A DNA stretch of 64,000 bases from CAYFZO01 sp965211995 (GTDB lineage Bacteria; Pseudomonadota; Gammaproteobacteria; Poriferisulfidales; Oxydemutatoraceae), in contig OZ243040.1 of the NCBI GenBank assembly GCA_965211995.1, positions 186,001 to 250,000 of the forward strand, in the 5' to 3' direction. A program made the translations under genes and the position numbers. Shown here one piece after another: positions 46,801-61,800 of the stretch. The notes under the pieces were generated by a model. That model worked only from the letters and a program-made list of their open reading frames with translations. It searched no databases and was not told where the DNA came from. The stretch's first letter is position 1. The number at the start of each line of letters is the position of its first letter.

Positions 46801-49800
46801 TTGAGCGGCGCCGCCGTTCGGGACTGGACCTACAGGCCGGACTTCAGAGCGCCGGCGCTGGCGGAGGGTCAGGAGGAGGAGGATCGGTTTTTTGTCACGC
46901 CGAGGAATGAGACCATTGCGGCTGCGGAGGTGGTGGTCACGGTCGTCGGCGCCAACGATGTGCCGGTGGCGGAGATCAACGTGCCGGGGGGTCCGGTGGA
47001 CGTGATGTCGGGCGCGGCGGTGAGTCTGGAGGGCGACGGGAGCGACGTGGACGACGGTGACGTGTTGAGTTTTTTCTGGAGCGCGGCGGGCAATCAGGGG
47101 CTTTTTGAGAACAGCGGACTGCGCGAGAACGTCTGGTATGCGCCGTTGGTCGCTGAGCCAACGATTATTATTTTGACGCTGCAGGTGAGTGACGGGCGGT
47201 TAGTCGCGGTGCAATCTGTTTTGGTGACCGTGATGCCGCGGCCGGCCGGCAATGCCCCGGCGATTTTTGGCGGCGACCTGCGCGGCGAGATCACTGAGGA
47301 TTCACGCGTGGTTTTGCTGCGAGGCAGGTTGACCGTTGACGATCCGGACGGCCCCAATCGGGTGATGGCGCAGAGGGATGAGCCGGGGACTTACGGAGTT
47401 TTCTCAATAGATCAGAACGGCAACTGGCAGTATGAGTTTGACAATGCTGCGGCTCAGTCGTTGCGTGCGGGGCAGAACGAGGTTGATCGTTTTGAGGTAA
47501 TGGCGGCCGGCGACCCTGCGAGCGTGGAGGTGGTGATCACGGTCGTGGGCGTCAACGATCCAACGGCGGTGAGTATCACCGCACCGGCGAACAACACGGT
47601 GGTGGATGCGGGCAGCACGATTACGGTCACCGGCGAGTTCACCGATGCAGACTCAGAGGTGTTGACCTTTTTATGGAGAACGGTGCCGGCGGGCCGGGGC
47701 ATGTTTGAGAATCCGACTGCGTTGAACACGATGTGGACTGCGCCGACGGGGGGCGTGACGGGGATCAGACTGAGGTTGGGGGTTTCCGACAGCAGGGGCG
47801 AGGTCGTTGCGGAGAGGAGCGTGACGGTGGACACCGTGCCGACTTTCCTTGAGGAGGATACGGCTATCGTGTTGACGTTTCACGAGGGCGTGCCCGTCTC
47901 CGAGGAATTGCCGGCGGCTCAGAACGGCAACCTTCCGCTGACTTATGCGATTAGCCGGATCATCGGGGAGTCGTTGTTCCTATTGTCGGATATCGGGCTG
48001 GGATTCGGTTCCGACTCCCGGACGTTGAGCGGCACGCCGGTTCTGCCTATATCGAGGGTGGGTCAGGTCAGCACGTTCACCTTCACCTACAACGTGGTGG
48101 ATAGAGAGATAAGCGGCGACAGCCAGCAAGATGATTCGGCATTAACGATCACGATCATCCCGGCGGTGCAGAACGCCAGCTTCATGGGCGAGTTGGAGCA
48201 CGAGGTGTTCAGGGGCGGCGTGGACACAGTGAGCGGCCGACTGACCTTCGAGGACAACGACGGCAACGTCGCGGCCGGCAGCCTGTTCACTTTTGGCAAC
48301 GCTAGTTTTGGGACGTTCACTTCCTCGCCCGATGGCAAGTGGAGTTACACCCTGAACAGCACCAACATCCGGGTGGCGGGATTGCTCCCGGAAACCACGC
48401 GGCTTGAGGACACCATTACAGTGAACGGGGTGGCCATCGCCGCTTCCGGCGGCAGTGTGGTTGATGAGGTGATCATGATCACAATCGGGGTGGTGGACCT
48501 CGTGCCGAGGTTCGAGGAGGGGGCCGTGATCGAGCCCCAGATCTTCCTCGTCGGGGGGCAGGCTGTCACCCTGGGACTGCCGGCGGCGACCGGCGGCAAC
48601 GGCGCGTCCGGATACAGCATCGCGCCGCTGGGAGACCCGGATGGGGACTTGCCGAACGGGCTGATGCTTAATTTCCCCCCCCCGACGTTGACCGGCGCGC
48701 CGACGCAACAACAGGGGGCGACGACCTATCTCTACACGGCGCACGACGCCGATATCAACAGGGCCGACTCCGACGCCTCAACCCTGCAATTTTCCATCAC
48801 TATCGTGAACACCATCGAGGTGAATGTTGTCGGTGACGTCGCAGGGAAGACGACGGAGGACTCAACGGACCTAATCGGGGGAATGTTGGAGATTGACAAC
48901 GAGATTATCGGCGGCACCCTCTTTAGGGCGCAAGCGGAGAGAGGCACCTACGGGGATTTCGAACTCGCCGACACGGGGGTTTGGTCTTATGCGCTGGACG
49001 ATACCGCCGACGACGAGTTGCGGGAGGAACAGTCGGCGAATGAAATATTCGAGGTGGCCTTGGCGGATCACGAGGCCACGGGGGTGGTGACGATTGCGGT
49101 GGCGGGGGTGAACGACGCGCCGACGGCGCAGATCACAGCGCCGAATGATGGGGTGCGGGTGGTATTGGGCAGGAATATAGAGGTGGTGGGTCTCGGCACC
49201 GACGTGGATAACACGGCGGAGGAGTTGAGTTCCACTTGGAGCGCGGTGATAACGATCAGTGGCGATTTTGTTGATGAGAGTACATTCGGCAATGTGAATG
49301 CGATAGCGACGACGTGGATGCCGCCGAGGGTGGCAACAGACACCAGGTACGGGTTACGTTTTGAGGTCGGCGACGGGCGGGCCACCGCCACCGCCACCAC
49401 GGTGCGTGTGACGATATTGGCGACGGCGGAAGCGATTGATGGCAATCTGACGGGGCAAGTGACCGAGGACGCTCCGATGCCGGTTACGGGGACTTTGAGT
49501 ATCCTCAATCGGGCCACCGCCCACTTGTTCGTGGAGCTGTCGGGCGCGAACGCCATCGCCGGAACCTACGGGACCTTCACGCTGACCCAGTCCGGCGCAT
49601 GGACTTATACGCTGGACGATGCCGCCGACGACGTGTTGAGTGAGGGACAGATGGAGACGGATACTTTTGCGGTGGAGACGGACGACAATCTTCTTACGGG
49701 GGAGGTGGTGATCACGGTGACGGGGGTGAACGACGCGCCGGTGGCGGTGGGTGACGCGATCACGGTGGCCGAGGGCAGCACGCAGACGATTCTGATGGGC

Positions 49801-52800
49801 GGCGGGGGGGTGAGTTTGCTGACCAACGACAGGGACATTGATGCGGAGCCAGGCGATTTAAGCGTCGTGGGGGTGGTGGTGGCGCCAGGCAACGGCATGC
49901 TGGAATTGAGTTCGACCGGGACGTTCAGTTACATCCACGACGGCGGCGAGACGACGGAGGACAGTTTCACCTACCGGGTGATGGACGATGAGGGGGCGCT
50001 CAGCAACGAGGCTACGGTGCGGATCACGGTGACTCCGGTGAACGACGCGCCGGTGGCGAATTCTGATGGTGTAACCCCTCCCCTGATAGTGGTGACGGAG
50101 GGCGGTTCGACGACGGTGAATGTGCTGGCGAATGATACGGACGCGGAAGGGGATTCCCTCGTTGTCCACGACGTGGTGTTCCTGCCGTTGCAAGGAACTG
50201 TAGCACTTGACCGGCAGAGCATCAGTTATCAGCACAACGGCCGCGAGGCGAGAAGTGACAATTTCACCTACCGGGTGATAGACGATGAGGGGGCGATCAG
50301 CAACGAGGCGGTTGTGTCTTTGGTGATCACGCCGGTGAACGATGCGCCGACGGCGACGATTACGGTACCGGGGGGCGACGGATCGGTGCCGTCGGGCTTC
50401 ATTCAGTCCCTGCTCGGCGAGGGCCGCGACCCGGATACCGCCGACGCAGCCCTCCTGGGGTTCCAATGGAGCGCATCGGAGGATCAGGGCGACTTTACCG
50501 ACGATAACATGTCGGCTGCCAGTTGGACGGCGCCGACGGTGACCGACGCAACGGACGTCGTGCTGACGCTGACGGTCACGGACGATATGGGCTCCACCGC
50601 CACCGCCACCGTGACGCTGACGGTATTGCCGACGCCGGTGATCGGAGGCGATTTGGCAGGGACGGTGACCGAAGACGATGCGCAGATGACGGCGACGGGG
50701 CAGTTGGAGATCACCAACATCCCGAGCATCAGCAGGTTTGTGGCGCAGCCGCAGCCGGCGGTCGGCGACTACGGGACTTTCGAGTTGGATAGTGATGACG
50801 GCAGGTGGCTCTATACGCTCAACAACGCGAGCACACGCACGCAGGGGCTGCGCGCAGGCACACGCCAGGAGGACCGGTTCACGGTGGTGGCGGCGACGGT
50901 GGCGGAGGATAGCGAGAACGAGGACGAGGTGGTGATCACGGTGGTGGGGGTCAACGACGCGCCGGTGGCGACGATCACCGCGCCGACGACGGGGATGCGG
51001 GTGATAGAAAACACGGAGGTGGCGCTGAGCGGCTTCGGCGTTGACCGGGATAGCGGAGAGACGGACGCGTTGAGATTCCAGTGGAGCGCGGATGAGGGCG
51101 TGGGCACCGTGATCAACCCGACGAGTCTGGCCGCTGCCACTTGGAGGGCGCCCGCTGGGGTTGACGGTGAGATGAAAGTCCTATTGAGGCTGCGGGTGAC
51201 CGATGCACCGCCCCTCCCGGTCGACGCGACCGAGACGGAAACGTTGGTGAGTGTGACGGTGGTGGAGACGCCGGAGATCGTCGGGGACATTACGGCGAAT
51301 GCGTCCGAGGACGATACGGAGGTCACGGGAGTGTTGCGGATAGACAACCTGCCGGGCGGCGGCGGCTTCGAGGCGCAGACTAACAACGGGAACTACGGGG
51401 TGTTCACGCTGGACGAGGACGGCAGATGGACTTATACGCTGACCCGGGGCGTCGCCGACGAACTGGATGACGGAGACCAAGTGACCGAAAGGTTTCCGGT
51501 GACGGCGGGCGCACTGACGGCGGATGTGGTGATCACGGTGACGGGGGTGAACGACCCGCCGGTGCCGAACATTACCAGTCCGGCGGACAACAGCGTGCAG
51601 GTGACGTCGGGTGTCACGTTTACATTCAGGGCCGTCGCCACCGACCCGGATGAGGATGATGATGATAGCGACGTTCAATTCGAATGGAGCAGCGAGGAAG
51701 GCGAATTTGAGAGTGGCCGGCGCCAGGCCACCGCCACTTGGCGAGCGCCTGTTACGGCGTTTACTGTGCGGACCGTGGTGACGCTGACGGTGACCGACGC
51801 CGCCGGCGATAGTGCTATAGGCGAGGTCGCCGTCGTTGTCAGCCCCTTAGGTGCTACGACCGTCCAAGACAGAGGTTTTATCAGTGAGGATGCGTCGACG
51901 GTGCCTCCTGCTGCTACCGTCACAGGCCATTTGGAGGATCTCCTCTTCATTGAAGAGGGCGTCAACTTCGACGGATTCGTCGCGCAGGAGTTGGGTCGCA
52001 GGACTCCTCCCGGCTCCTCCTTTGGCCAGTTTCAACTTGAGAGGAATGGTAATTGGCTCTTTGAATTTAGTCGGACCACCCCCTACGCCAGACGCACAGT
52101 CCAGATGTTGAATGACGGTCAAACTCTGCCCCTGGACTACCCGGTCGAGGCGAGGAGGTTGATCACAGATCAGGGGGGCTCAGCCACGATAGAGACTATA
52201 ACGGTCGGGGTTGTGCGCATCATCGTCCAGGGGGTCACGGAACCCGTCCGCGACGATCTCAGCGGAGGACGCTCTGCACGCACTAACCGTTTCAACGAGG
52301 ATCAGGTCGGCGTCAACAACGCGGACGTCAGGCGCGCAGGGCGGTTGGAGTGGGATCGAGGCGATTTTTTGATGGTGGGCGGCGAGACCGTGAATAACGC
52401 CAACCCCGCCAGGGAGGGGAGAGGGCCGGGCGGGATTTGGACTCCCACTTCCGCTCCCGGAGGGGTTGTGATAGGCCGTTTCGGTAATTTCTCGCTGTTG
52501 GACGTGGAAGGCAACTGGAGCTATATCTTTGTCTCCAACCGGGCAGCCACCCAGGCGTTGCGCGACGGGGAGGAGGGGGTGGACAGTTTCACCGTGAGTC
52601 CGTACACCAATCTGTATGTACCGGTCACATTCGAGTTCACGGTCGAGGGTGAGAACGACGCGCCGGTGGTGACGATGGCGCGCGCGGATCGAACGATGGT
52701 GCGCGGCGGGGACGTCGTGCGTTTAACGGGAAGCGCGACGGACGTGGATCGGGGCGAGAGCAGGACGCTGGTGTACACGTGGCGGGCGAGGCCGCCGCTG

Positions 52801-55800
52801 GGTCGGTTTGCCGACCGCAACGATCCAAACACGACGTGGACTGCGCCGGAGGAGGTGCGGGAGCAGAATTACAGGCTGACGCTGCGGGTGCGGGACGTGA
52901 ACGGCGAAGGGGTTGAGAGGTCGGTGGTATTGAACGGGGAGTCGGCGCCGAGGTTCGACGTGCGTTCCGTGCCGAGCGTTTATGCTTTCAAGGCGGGGAC
53001 GGTAATCAACCGCAACATCGCGCCGTTGCCGTTTGCGAGAGGCGGGGACGCGCCGTTGAGGTACAGCATCACGCCGCGTCTGCCGCGGGGGATCAGCTTC
53101 AACCCCAATAACAGGAGGTTGGAGGGCACGCCGGCGGCGCGGCAGGATGGGTTGCTGAGCTACACGTACCGGGTGACGGACGCCAATGGCGATACCGACG
53201 AGAGGGAGTTCAGTATCACTATCAGCCCGGATTTCAGTGCGGGGACACCGGCTCTTCCGTCCTTCATCGGCGGCGATCTGTTCGCAGAGCTTTTCGTCAA
53301 TCAGCCCGGAACTGCTACAGGCAAGTTTGATTTGTTCACCGGCACCATGATCTCCGGGGGCGCAGGGCAGTTCTTTGACAACGTGCCGAGAACTCCAGAT
53401 CGGCCAGGGGCACAAGGGAGTTATGGCTTCTTTCAATACGACTCGGCGGGGGCGTGGCAATACTTTAGGTTTTCTGGGGATATCTTCCGGCGGCTGCCGG
53501 AGGGGGCGCGTCTGCGGGATACATTCACGGATCATGTCACCACCAACATGCCGGGTGTGTATGACCCCGCCACATTTGTGATTGAGCACATCGGGGTAAA
53601 CGAGTTGCCGATGGCGAGCGCGAGCGCGGCCAACAGGACGTCCGCGCCGGCGGGCGCCCCTCTTCAATTGCGCGGGAGCGGCACCGATTTTGACGAGGGG
53701 GAGACGCAGACGCTGGCCTACGATTGGAGCGTGGATCCGGCGGAGTCGGGGGGGAGTTTTTTGGACCGCACGGATCCGAACACGATCTACACGATGGGGA
53801 GCCGGGGGGTGGGCCAGAGTTACACGCTGACGCTGCGGGTGACGGACGTGGCCGGCGGGCGCAGGGCACTTTCTTTTGAGGTCACCCAGACGGCTTTTAC
53901 CGAGTTGGGCGACGGTTTGACGGGGACGATCACCGAGGGGGATCCACCGATTTCCGTTGATACAGGTCATGCGTTGCTGGCGAATTTTGTTGACGATGAT
54001 GCCAGACGTGCGAGATATGGCCGTTTTCGGGTTGATGAAGCAGGGTTGCAGACTTGGACTTACACCCTGGATAACAGAGCGAACGCGCTGACCGAAGGCC
54101 AAGAGGTGGAGGACGGGCCGTTTCTGATTAGCCCGGTGGATTCAGAGGTTTCCACCGGTCTGGTCAGGGTCAGCGTCACCGGCGTCAACGACGCGCCGGT
54201 GGCGAGGATTGATGCGCCGGCGGCGGTGCGGGTGGGGGCAACGGCGGCGTTGAGTGGCAGCCGCAGCAGCGACGCGGATGCGGGGGAGACTGCAAGCCTG
54301 CGCTACGATTGGCGCACGGAGCCGGCGGGGGTGGGGCGTTTTGTTGATGCGGCGGCGATGGACACCGGGTGGATCCCGCCGGCGGCGACGGAGCCGGTGG
54401 TGCTGCGTCTTGCGGTCACCGACGCGCAGGGTATCACCGCCCGTGCCGCGCAGCACAGCATCCGCGTGCAGCCGCCGGCGCCGAGGATTGGCGGCGTCCT
54501 CACCGGGGAGGTCGTTGAGGCCGGGGTTGACGACGGGGGTAATACCGCGACGGACGGGGAGCCGATGACCGAAGGCACGGCGGATTACATCACTACGCCG
54601 GAGACGGCGGGGGGCTTCAACGCGCTGACTAATGGGGCGGGAGCCTATGGAAGCCTTGATCTCGCCGCGAGCGGGGACTGGACTTATACGCTGAACAATG
54701 CAAGCGCCGAGACCAACGGCCTGCGTCCGGGGCAGGTGGTGACGGATGAGATCGCGATCTCGGCGGGGAGTGGAGAGGGTCGCGCCGACGGCGTGGTGCG
54801 GGTGACGATCACCGGGACCAACGACAGACCGGTGGTGAATATCACGACTGCGCCGACGGGGACCATTAACTCGGGGGGTTCTCATTCGGTCTCAGCCACC
54901 GCCACCGACCCGGACGACGGGCACGATGCGGCGTTGAGGTTTGCGTGGAACACCTCCGTCGGTGTTGGTGCTCGCCTGTATGTCTCCGCGAATGCGTTGA
55001 GCACCACCTGGCATGCGCCGAATCTGACGGCGGAGGCAGACGTCAATTTGACCTTCACTGCGACCGACCCGGCCGGCGGCAGCGATGTTGCCGAGCATGT
55101 TGTCAGGGTCAATCGACGCGGGCGCATCGGGGGGGATGGTAGCAATCAGTTCATCGTCGGCAGCGCACGCATCGGCGAGAAAGCCGATGGCGTAGCGATC
55201 CTTCAAAGACTTGACGGCGGCGTGACGCTGCCGGACGGTTACAATCTCGTGGAGAATGGTTTTCAGCGTTCTACCCTGAACGAGGGGGAGTTGCGTGATT
55301 TTGGGTTTATCAGGTTTACTGCCCCCGATCAATGGGCGTTTAACTTTACTACGCAGAATGCGGCGACCAGGTTTATTTTGCAGTTGAATGACGGTGAGAT
55401 CAGGAACCTGGACTTCGTTGTCCGCGCGGATCCCGTGGGGGGCGGTGAGCGAAGGCGTTTCACCTTGCGCATAGTGGTCGAGGGGGAGACGGAGATGCTC
55501 ACGGACAGAGCGGACTTAGCGGGGCGGCGCACCAGCGGGAATCCCGCAAGGAACAGTTTCAACGAGGATGAGGTCGGCCAGAATGGGGCTTCCGCCGAAA
55601 TCGACGGGAAATTGGACTGGTTGCACGGCAATACACTGCGGGTGGTGCGGGTGAGTGATGGTGAGAATGTAGTCGTGAACAGGGGCAACCCCAGCGGGAG
55701 GGGTGGCATTTGGACTCCCACTCCCGGGGGGAGTATGGAGACCGATCATGGCACTTTCATCATGCGGGATGTGAACGGCAACTGGACTTACAGGTTTGAC

Positions 55801-58800
55801 ACGAACCGCCTCGTCAACCAGCAGTTGCGCGACCAGGATGCGCCGGTGGATCGTTTTGTCGTGGAGCCGTACACCTCCGGGGTCGCATATCCCTCTTATT
55901 ATGACAATGCCTTTTTCGAGTTCACGATCAATGGTGAGAACGACGCGCCGGTGGTGACGGCGGTGAGCGCGGATCACGTGACCGTGCGCGGCGGGGACGT
56001 CGTGCGTTTAACGGGGCTGGCTGAGGACGTGGATCGGGGCGAGACTGCGACGCTGGCGTACACGTGGCTGGCGGATCCGGCGGTGGGGCGGTTTGCCGAC
56101 CGCAGCAATCGGAACACGACGTGGACTGCGCCGGAGTCGGTGCGGGAGGAGAATTACACGCTGACGCTGCGGGTGGTGGACGTGAACGGCAGAGCGGCTT
56201 CGAAGTCGTTGATCCTGAACGGGGATTCGGTGCCGGTGTTCGTCAGGCGTTTCACGTCGCAGCCATCTTATGCTTTCAAGGTGGGAGAAAGTATCAACGT
56301 CGGGGCGCTGCCGGCGGCAACGGGCGGGGACGCGCCGTTGAGGTACCGGATTACGCCGGAGTTGCCGGAGGGGATCAGCCTCAACACTCAGGCCGGCGCT
56401 GATTTTCTGAAGTTGCAGGGCACGCCGGCGGCGCGGCTGGATACTCAGCGGGGTTACACGTATCGGGTGACGGACATCAATGGCGACAGCGACCAGTTCC
56501 TTTTCGCTATTTCGATCATTCCGAATTTTCGAAACGAGGACCCGAGTGCGCCACATTATCTCGGCCCCGAACGAAATGGCGAAGGTCTGTTCAGGGAGGT
56601 CAGCAGGTTGATTGACGACCGCGCGACGAGCGGCAGGATTGAGCAGTACCGGCCCGACGGCAGGTTTGATAACAATGCGCCTTTCATTGCACAGAGCAAT
56701 GATGGGAATTATGGCGCAGAAGGCAACGGCTTTGTGTTGCAGGCCAGTGGGGCATGGACTTACCAGGTTGACCATGCGAACAGTGAGGTAATGGCCCTGC
56801 CGGCGGGGGTGCGGCTGCGGGAGGAATTCACGGCCACTCTTCAGATGCCGGGGGCCTCGAGGTATGACAACCCTTCCATTAATGTGGTGATTGAGATTAT
56901 TGGCGCCAACGACGACAGAGCCGGCAGAGGCTTAGAGACTAATCCGGTGGTGACCGACGTCGGGGCGGATCGCAATAGTGCGCCGGCGGGGACGGTGATT
57001 CGTTTGCGCGGTGCCGCAACAGATCGGACGGACACCGGAGATGCGGATACGTTGAGTTACGACTGGAGCGTGGATCCGGCGGCGCTGGGGGGGAGTTTTG
57101 CCGACCGCACGGATCTGAACACGCTCTACACGATGGGGAGCCGGGGGCCGGACGCGCAGTACAGGCTGACGCTGCGGGCGACGAACGTGAACGGTGACTT
57201 CGGCAGTGCCTCGTTCATGGTCACCGAGACTGAGAGGGCGGAGGCGGAATTGAGTGGGTTGACGGGGCAGGTCGGCGAGGATGACGCCAGTGTTCAAGGC
57301 ACGGCATCGAACCCGTTGCTGGAGACCGATCAAAATGGGCGGTATGGGCGTTTGACGGTGTTGAGCGGCGCCGCCGTTCGGGACTGGACCTACAGGCCGG
57401 ACTTCAGAGCGCCGGCGCTGGCGGAGGGTCAGGAGGAGGAGGATCGGTTTTTTGTCACGCCGAGGAATGAGACCATTGCGGCTGCGGAGGTGGTGGTCAC
57501 GGTCGTCGGCGCCAACGATGTGCCGGTGGCGGAGATCAACGTGCCGGGGGGTCCGGTGGACGTGATGTCGGGCGCGGCGGTGAGTCTGGAGGGCGACGGG
57601 AGCGACGTGGACGACGGTGACGTGTTGAGTTTTTCCTGGAGCGCGGCGGGCGGTCAGGGGTTTTTTGAGAACTTCGAACTGCGCGAGACCGTCTGGTATG
57701 CGCCGTTGGTCGCTGGGCCTGAGCCAACGGAAATTATTTTGACGCTGCAGGTGAGTGACGGGCGGTCAGCCGCGAATCAACCTGTTTTGGCGAGAGTGAT
57801 GCCGCCGCCGGCCGGCAATGCCCCGGCGATTTTTGGCGGCGACCTGCGCGGCGAGATCACTGAGGATTCAGGCGTGGTCTTGCTGCAAGGCATATTGACC
57901 GTTGACGATCCGGACGGCCCCAATCGGGTGGTGGCGCAGAGGGATGGGCCGGGGACTTACGGAGTTTTCTCAATAGATCAGAACGGCAACTGGCAGTATG
58001 AGTTTGACAATGCTGCGGCTCAGTCGTTGGGTGCGGGGGGGAACGGGGTTGATCGTTTTGTGGTAACGGCGGCCGGCGACCCTGCGAGCGTGGAGGTGGT
58101 GATCACGGTCGTGGGCGTCAACGATCTGCCGACGGTGAGTATCGCCGCACCGGCGAACAACACGGGGGTGGATGCGGGCAGCACGATTACGGTCACCGGC
58201 AGGATCACCGAGCTCGACGTCGACGGGCCGGAACGGTTGACCTTTTCATGGAGCACGGAGCCGGCGGGCCAGGGCACGTTTGAGGATCCGACTGCGTTGA
58301 ACACGGTGTGGACTGCGCCGACGGAGGTCGAGGTGGACGCACAACTGCTCGCGGATATCAACTTGGTGTTGAGGATTTTCGACGGCATAGACGAGGACGT
58401 TGCGAGGGTGAGCGGGGTGAGGGTGGACACCGTGCCGGTTTTCCTTGAGGAGGATAGGCTTATCGAGTTGACGCTTCACGAGAGCGTACCTGTCTCCGAG
58501 ATATTGCCGGCGGTTCAGAACGGCAACCTTCCGCTGACTTACAGAATCTTACTGGGGGACGAGACGAATGAATTGTCGGCTATCGGGCTGACATTCTTCC
58601 CAGCCTCCCGGACGTTGAGCGGCACGCCGACTCTGCCGGTGGCGGGTCAAGTCAGCACGTTCACCTACACCTACAACGCGTTCGACGCCGACGTCCAGCA
58701 AGTGAGTTCGACATTAACGATCACGATCATCCCGGCGGTGCGGGTGACCGGGATTGCGGGCGAGTTGGAGCACCAGGTGTTCAGGGGCGGCGTGGAGACA

Positions 58801-61800
58801 GCGAGCGGCCAACTGATTCTTGAGGACAGCGACGGCAACGTCGCGGTTGACAGCGTGTTCACTTTTGGCAGCCCTAATTTTGGGAGTCTTCTTTCCACGC
58901 CCGCCGGCGTCTGGAGTTACACCCTGGAATCCGACGACAACACGGTGGCGGACTTGCTCCCGGGAGGCACGCTCAGGGAGGACATTGGAGTGACCGGGAC
59001 TAGCACCGCTTCCGGCGGCATGCCGTTTAACAGCACGATCACGATCACAATCGGGACGGAGGACCTCGTGCCGAGGTTCGAGGAGGGGGCCGTGATCGAG
59101 CCCCAGGTCTTCCTCGCCGGGAGTGTGCAGAATGTCAACCTGCCACTGCCGCGGGCGACCCGCGGCAACGGCCCACTCTCCTACACCCTAGTGCCGCTGG
59201 GAGACCCGGATGGGGACTTGCCGGCCGATCTGAGACTTGATCAACTCTCCCTGCGATTGACCGGCTTGGTGAGGGATGAGCAGGCGACGACGACCTATCT
59301 CTACACGGTGCACGACAACGATAGCAACACGGCCGACTCCGACGCCTCAACCCTGCAATTTTCCATCACTGCCGCGAACACCTTCGAGGTGAATGTTGTC
59401 GGTGACGTCGCAGGGAAGACGACGGAGGACTCAACGGACCCGATCGTGGGAACGTTGGAGATTGACAACCAGATTATCGGCGGCACTGACTTTAGGCCGC
59501 AAGAGACGGGAGGCACCTACGGGAATTTCTCACTCGCCGACACGGGTGATTGGTCTTATATGCTGGACAATACCGCCGACGACGGGTTGCGTGGAGGAGA
59601 GTCGGTGAATGAAATGTTCGAGGTGGTGACACTGACGAATCGCGAGGCCACGGGGGTGGTGACGATCGAGGTGGCGGGAGTGAACGACGCGCCGACGGCG
59701 CAGATCACACAGCCGACGGCGGGGCAGAGGGTGATATCGGCTCGCGGAGCCATAATGGTGGAGGGCCTCGGCACCGACGTGGATAACACGGCGGAGGAGT
59801 TGAGTTTCACTTGGAGCGCGATAAACCGGGGCACTGATTCTGTTGTGGGCGAATTCGGCGCTAGTGACGTGGCGGCGACGACGTGGACGTCGATTCCGAA
59901 TGTTGAGACGAGCGATTTCGAGGCCAGACTAATTTTCGAGGTCAGCGACGGATCGGACCCCGCCACCGCCGAGGTGGTGGTGGTGGTGGTGCCTGAGAAC
60001 ACCGCGCCGGAATTCGCCGACGACGCGGACATCACCGACCAGCGTTACATCACCGGCCAGACTGTTGACCTGACCCTGCCGCCGGCGACGGATGGCGGCG
60101 GCGGGTCGTTGAGTTACGCCATCACGCTGGCAGCGGATGAGGGGGTGGGGTTGCCGGCCGGGCTGGAGTTGGACTCCGTCACCCGAAGATTGAGCGGCGC
60201 GCCGACGTCGTCGCAAACCGAAACAGCCTATATCTACAGGGTGACGGACGCGAATACGGACACCGACGAATTGTCTTTCACCATCGAGGTGGAAGAGGAC
60301 ACCGAGCCGGTTTTCAATGCGGATGCGATGGTTGGAAACCAGAGTTACGTCACCGGCGAGCGCGTCTTCATGACCCTGCCGGCGGCGGACGGCGGCAACG
60401 CCCCGTTGGAATATAGCGTCATGAATAATGTGGGGATTCTTTACAGACCTATCGGGCTGTCATTCAGCACTGAAACCCGGGTGTGGGAAGGCGTAGCGAC
60501 GACTCCAACGTCTATATTCCTCCCTGTAAGCCCCGTTGTGATCACTTACCGCGCAGTGGACGCCGACGACGACGTGGCGTCCCAGACGTTCAACTTGGAG
60601 GTCGTGGACAACGAAGTGCCGAGTTTCGCCGAAGATGCAAGCATTGCCGACCGGAATTACACCGCCGGAACACCGATTGAGCCACTCGAACTGCCGGCGG
60701 CGATTGCCGGCAGCGGCAACGGCGACCTCAGCTACACCCTCGCGCCGCAGGACGATTCGGTGGTGGACTTGCCGGCCGGGCTGGAATTCAGCACTGATAC
60801 CCAAATACTGAGCGGCACGCCGACGGCGGCGCAAGACGCGACGACCTACATCTACACGGTGCACGACGCCGACGGCAACACCGCCGCCGACGATGTCGCC
60901 ACCCTGACTTTCACCATCACGGTCGTGCTGCCCGATCCGAACACCTCGCCGAGTTTCACCGAGGCGACTTTCACCGCGGAGTTTATAACCGACGCCTTTG
61001 TCCTGGTGACACTGCCGGAGGCGGAAGGCGGCGACGGCGTGCTGAGCTACAGCCTCACCCCGGTCTTTATCCCGGCCTTGCCGGACACGTTTGACCCCGA
61101 GGCGATAGGAAGTGAGATAAGAAGGGCGGTCGAAGCCGGCACTTTCTCAATCTTGCCGAGCGGTTTGGGATTTGACGCCGCAAGCCGGGGGTTGGGAGGC
61201 ACGACGCAGCATCAATTCTCCGGCACCTACCTCTACACGGCGACGGACGCCGACGGCGAGGCCGACACAATGGAGGTTAACGTCGTGGTTACCTCAGGAG
61301 GAAGACAGACGACGACATTTAGCGGCGACTTCACCAGAACCGTCATCGCGCGGTTTAACAACAATGGTGACCCCGACGACCCTGATTCGGCTCCCCGGCT
61401 GTTCCCCGGAGTTGGCAGCAGTATCCGGTCCGACCCGGTTGAAGGCGTGTATGGCATCTTGACGGCGGGGCGTACAGCACAAGGCGCAACTGGTCCCGTA
61501 ACTAATATATGGGGTTACGGTTTGGAACCTTTCCGGCCCGGCACCATGGGCCTGATCCCGGGCGTCAACGCGATTGAGAGATTTGTCGTGGAGGCGGTCA
61601 ACTCCGCCGGCGTCGGCATCGGCACCGCGGAAGTGATCACCACACTCATCGGCGCCGGCGAGCCGCTGACGCTGAGCATTATCTCGCCAACGGCCGGGGC
61701 GATGCTGGTGTCGGGGGAAGCAACGGACTTGGTGGCCGAAATTACTGACCCGCCGGCCTCCGACCGCCCTGCACTGCGGACCGGCACGTGGAGTTGGTTC

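Larger units (their letters stand above)
41621..49250 (+). repeat. Internal long repeat, block A
   Basis: About 7.6 kb of coding sequence homologous to block B (52271-59820) in the same order. Offset changes from 10,650 to 10,545 to 10,560 to 10,569 along the blocks, always by multiples of three. Within the block, module sets at about 41621 and 45001 are themselves related (older duplication of about 3.4 kb). Confidence 0.92.
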
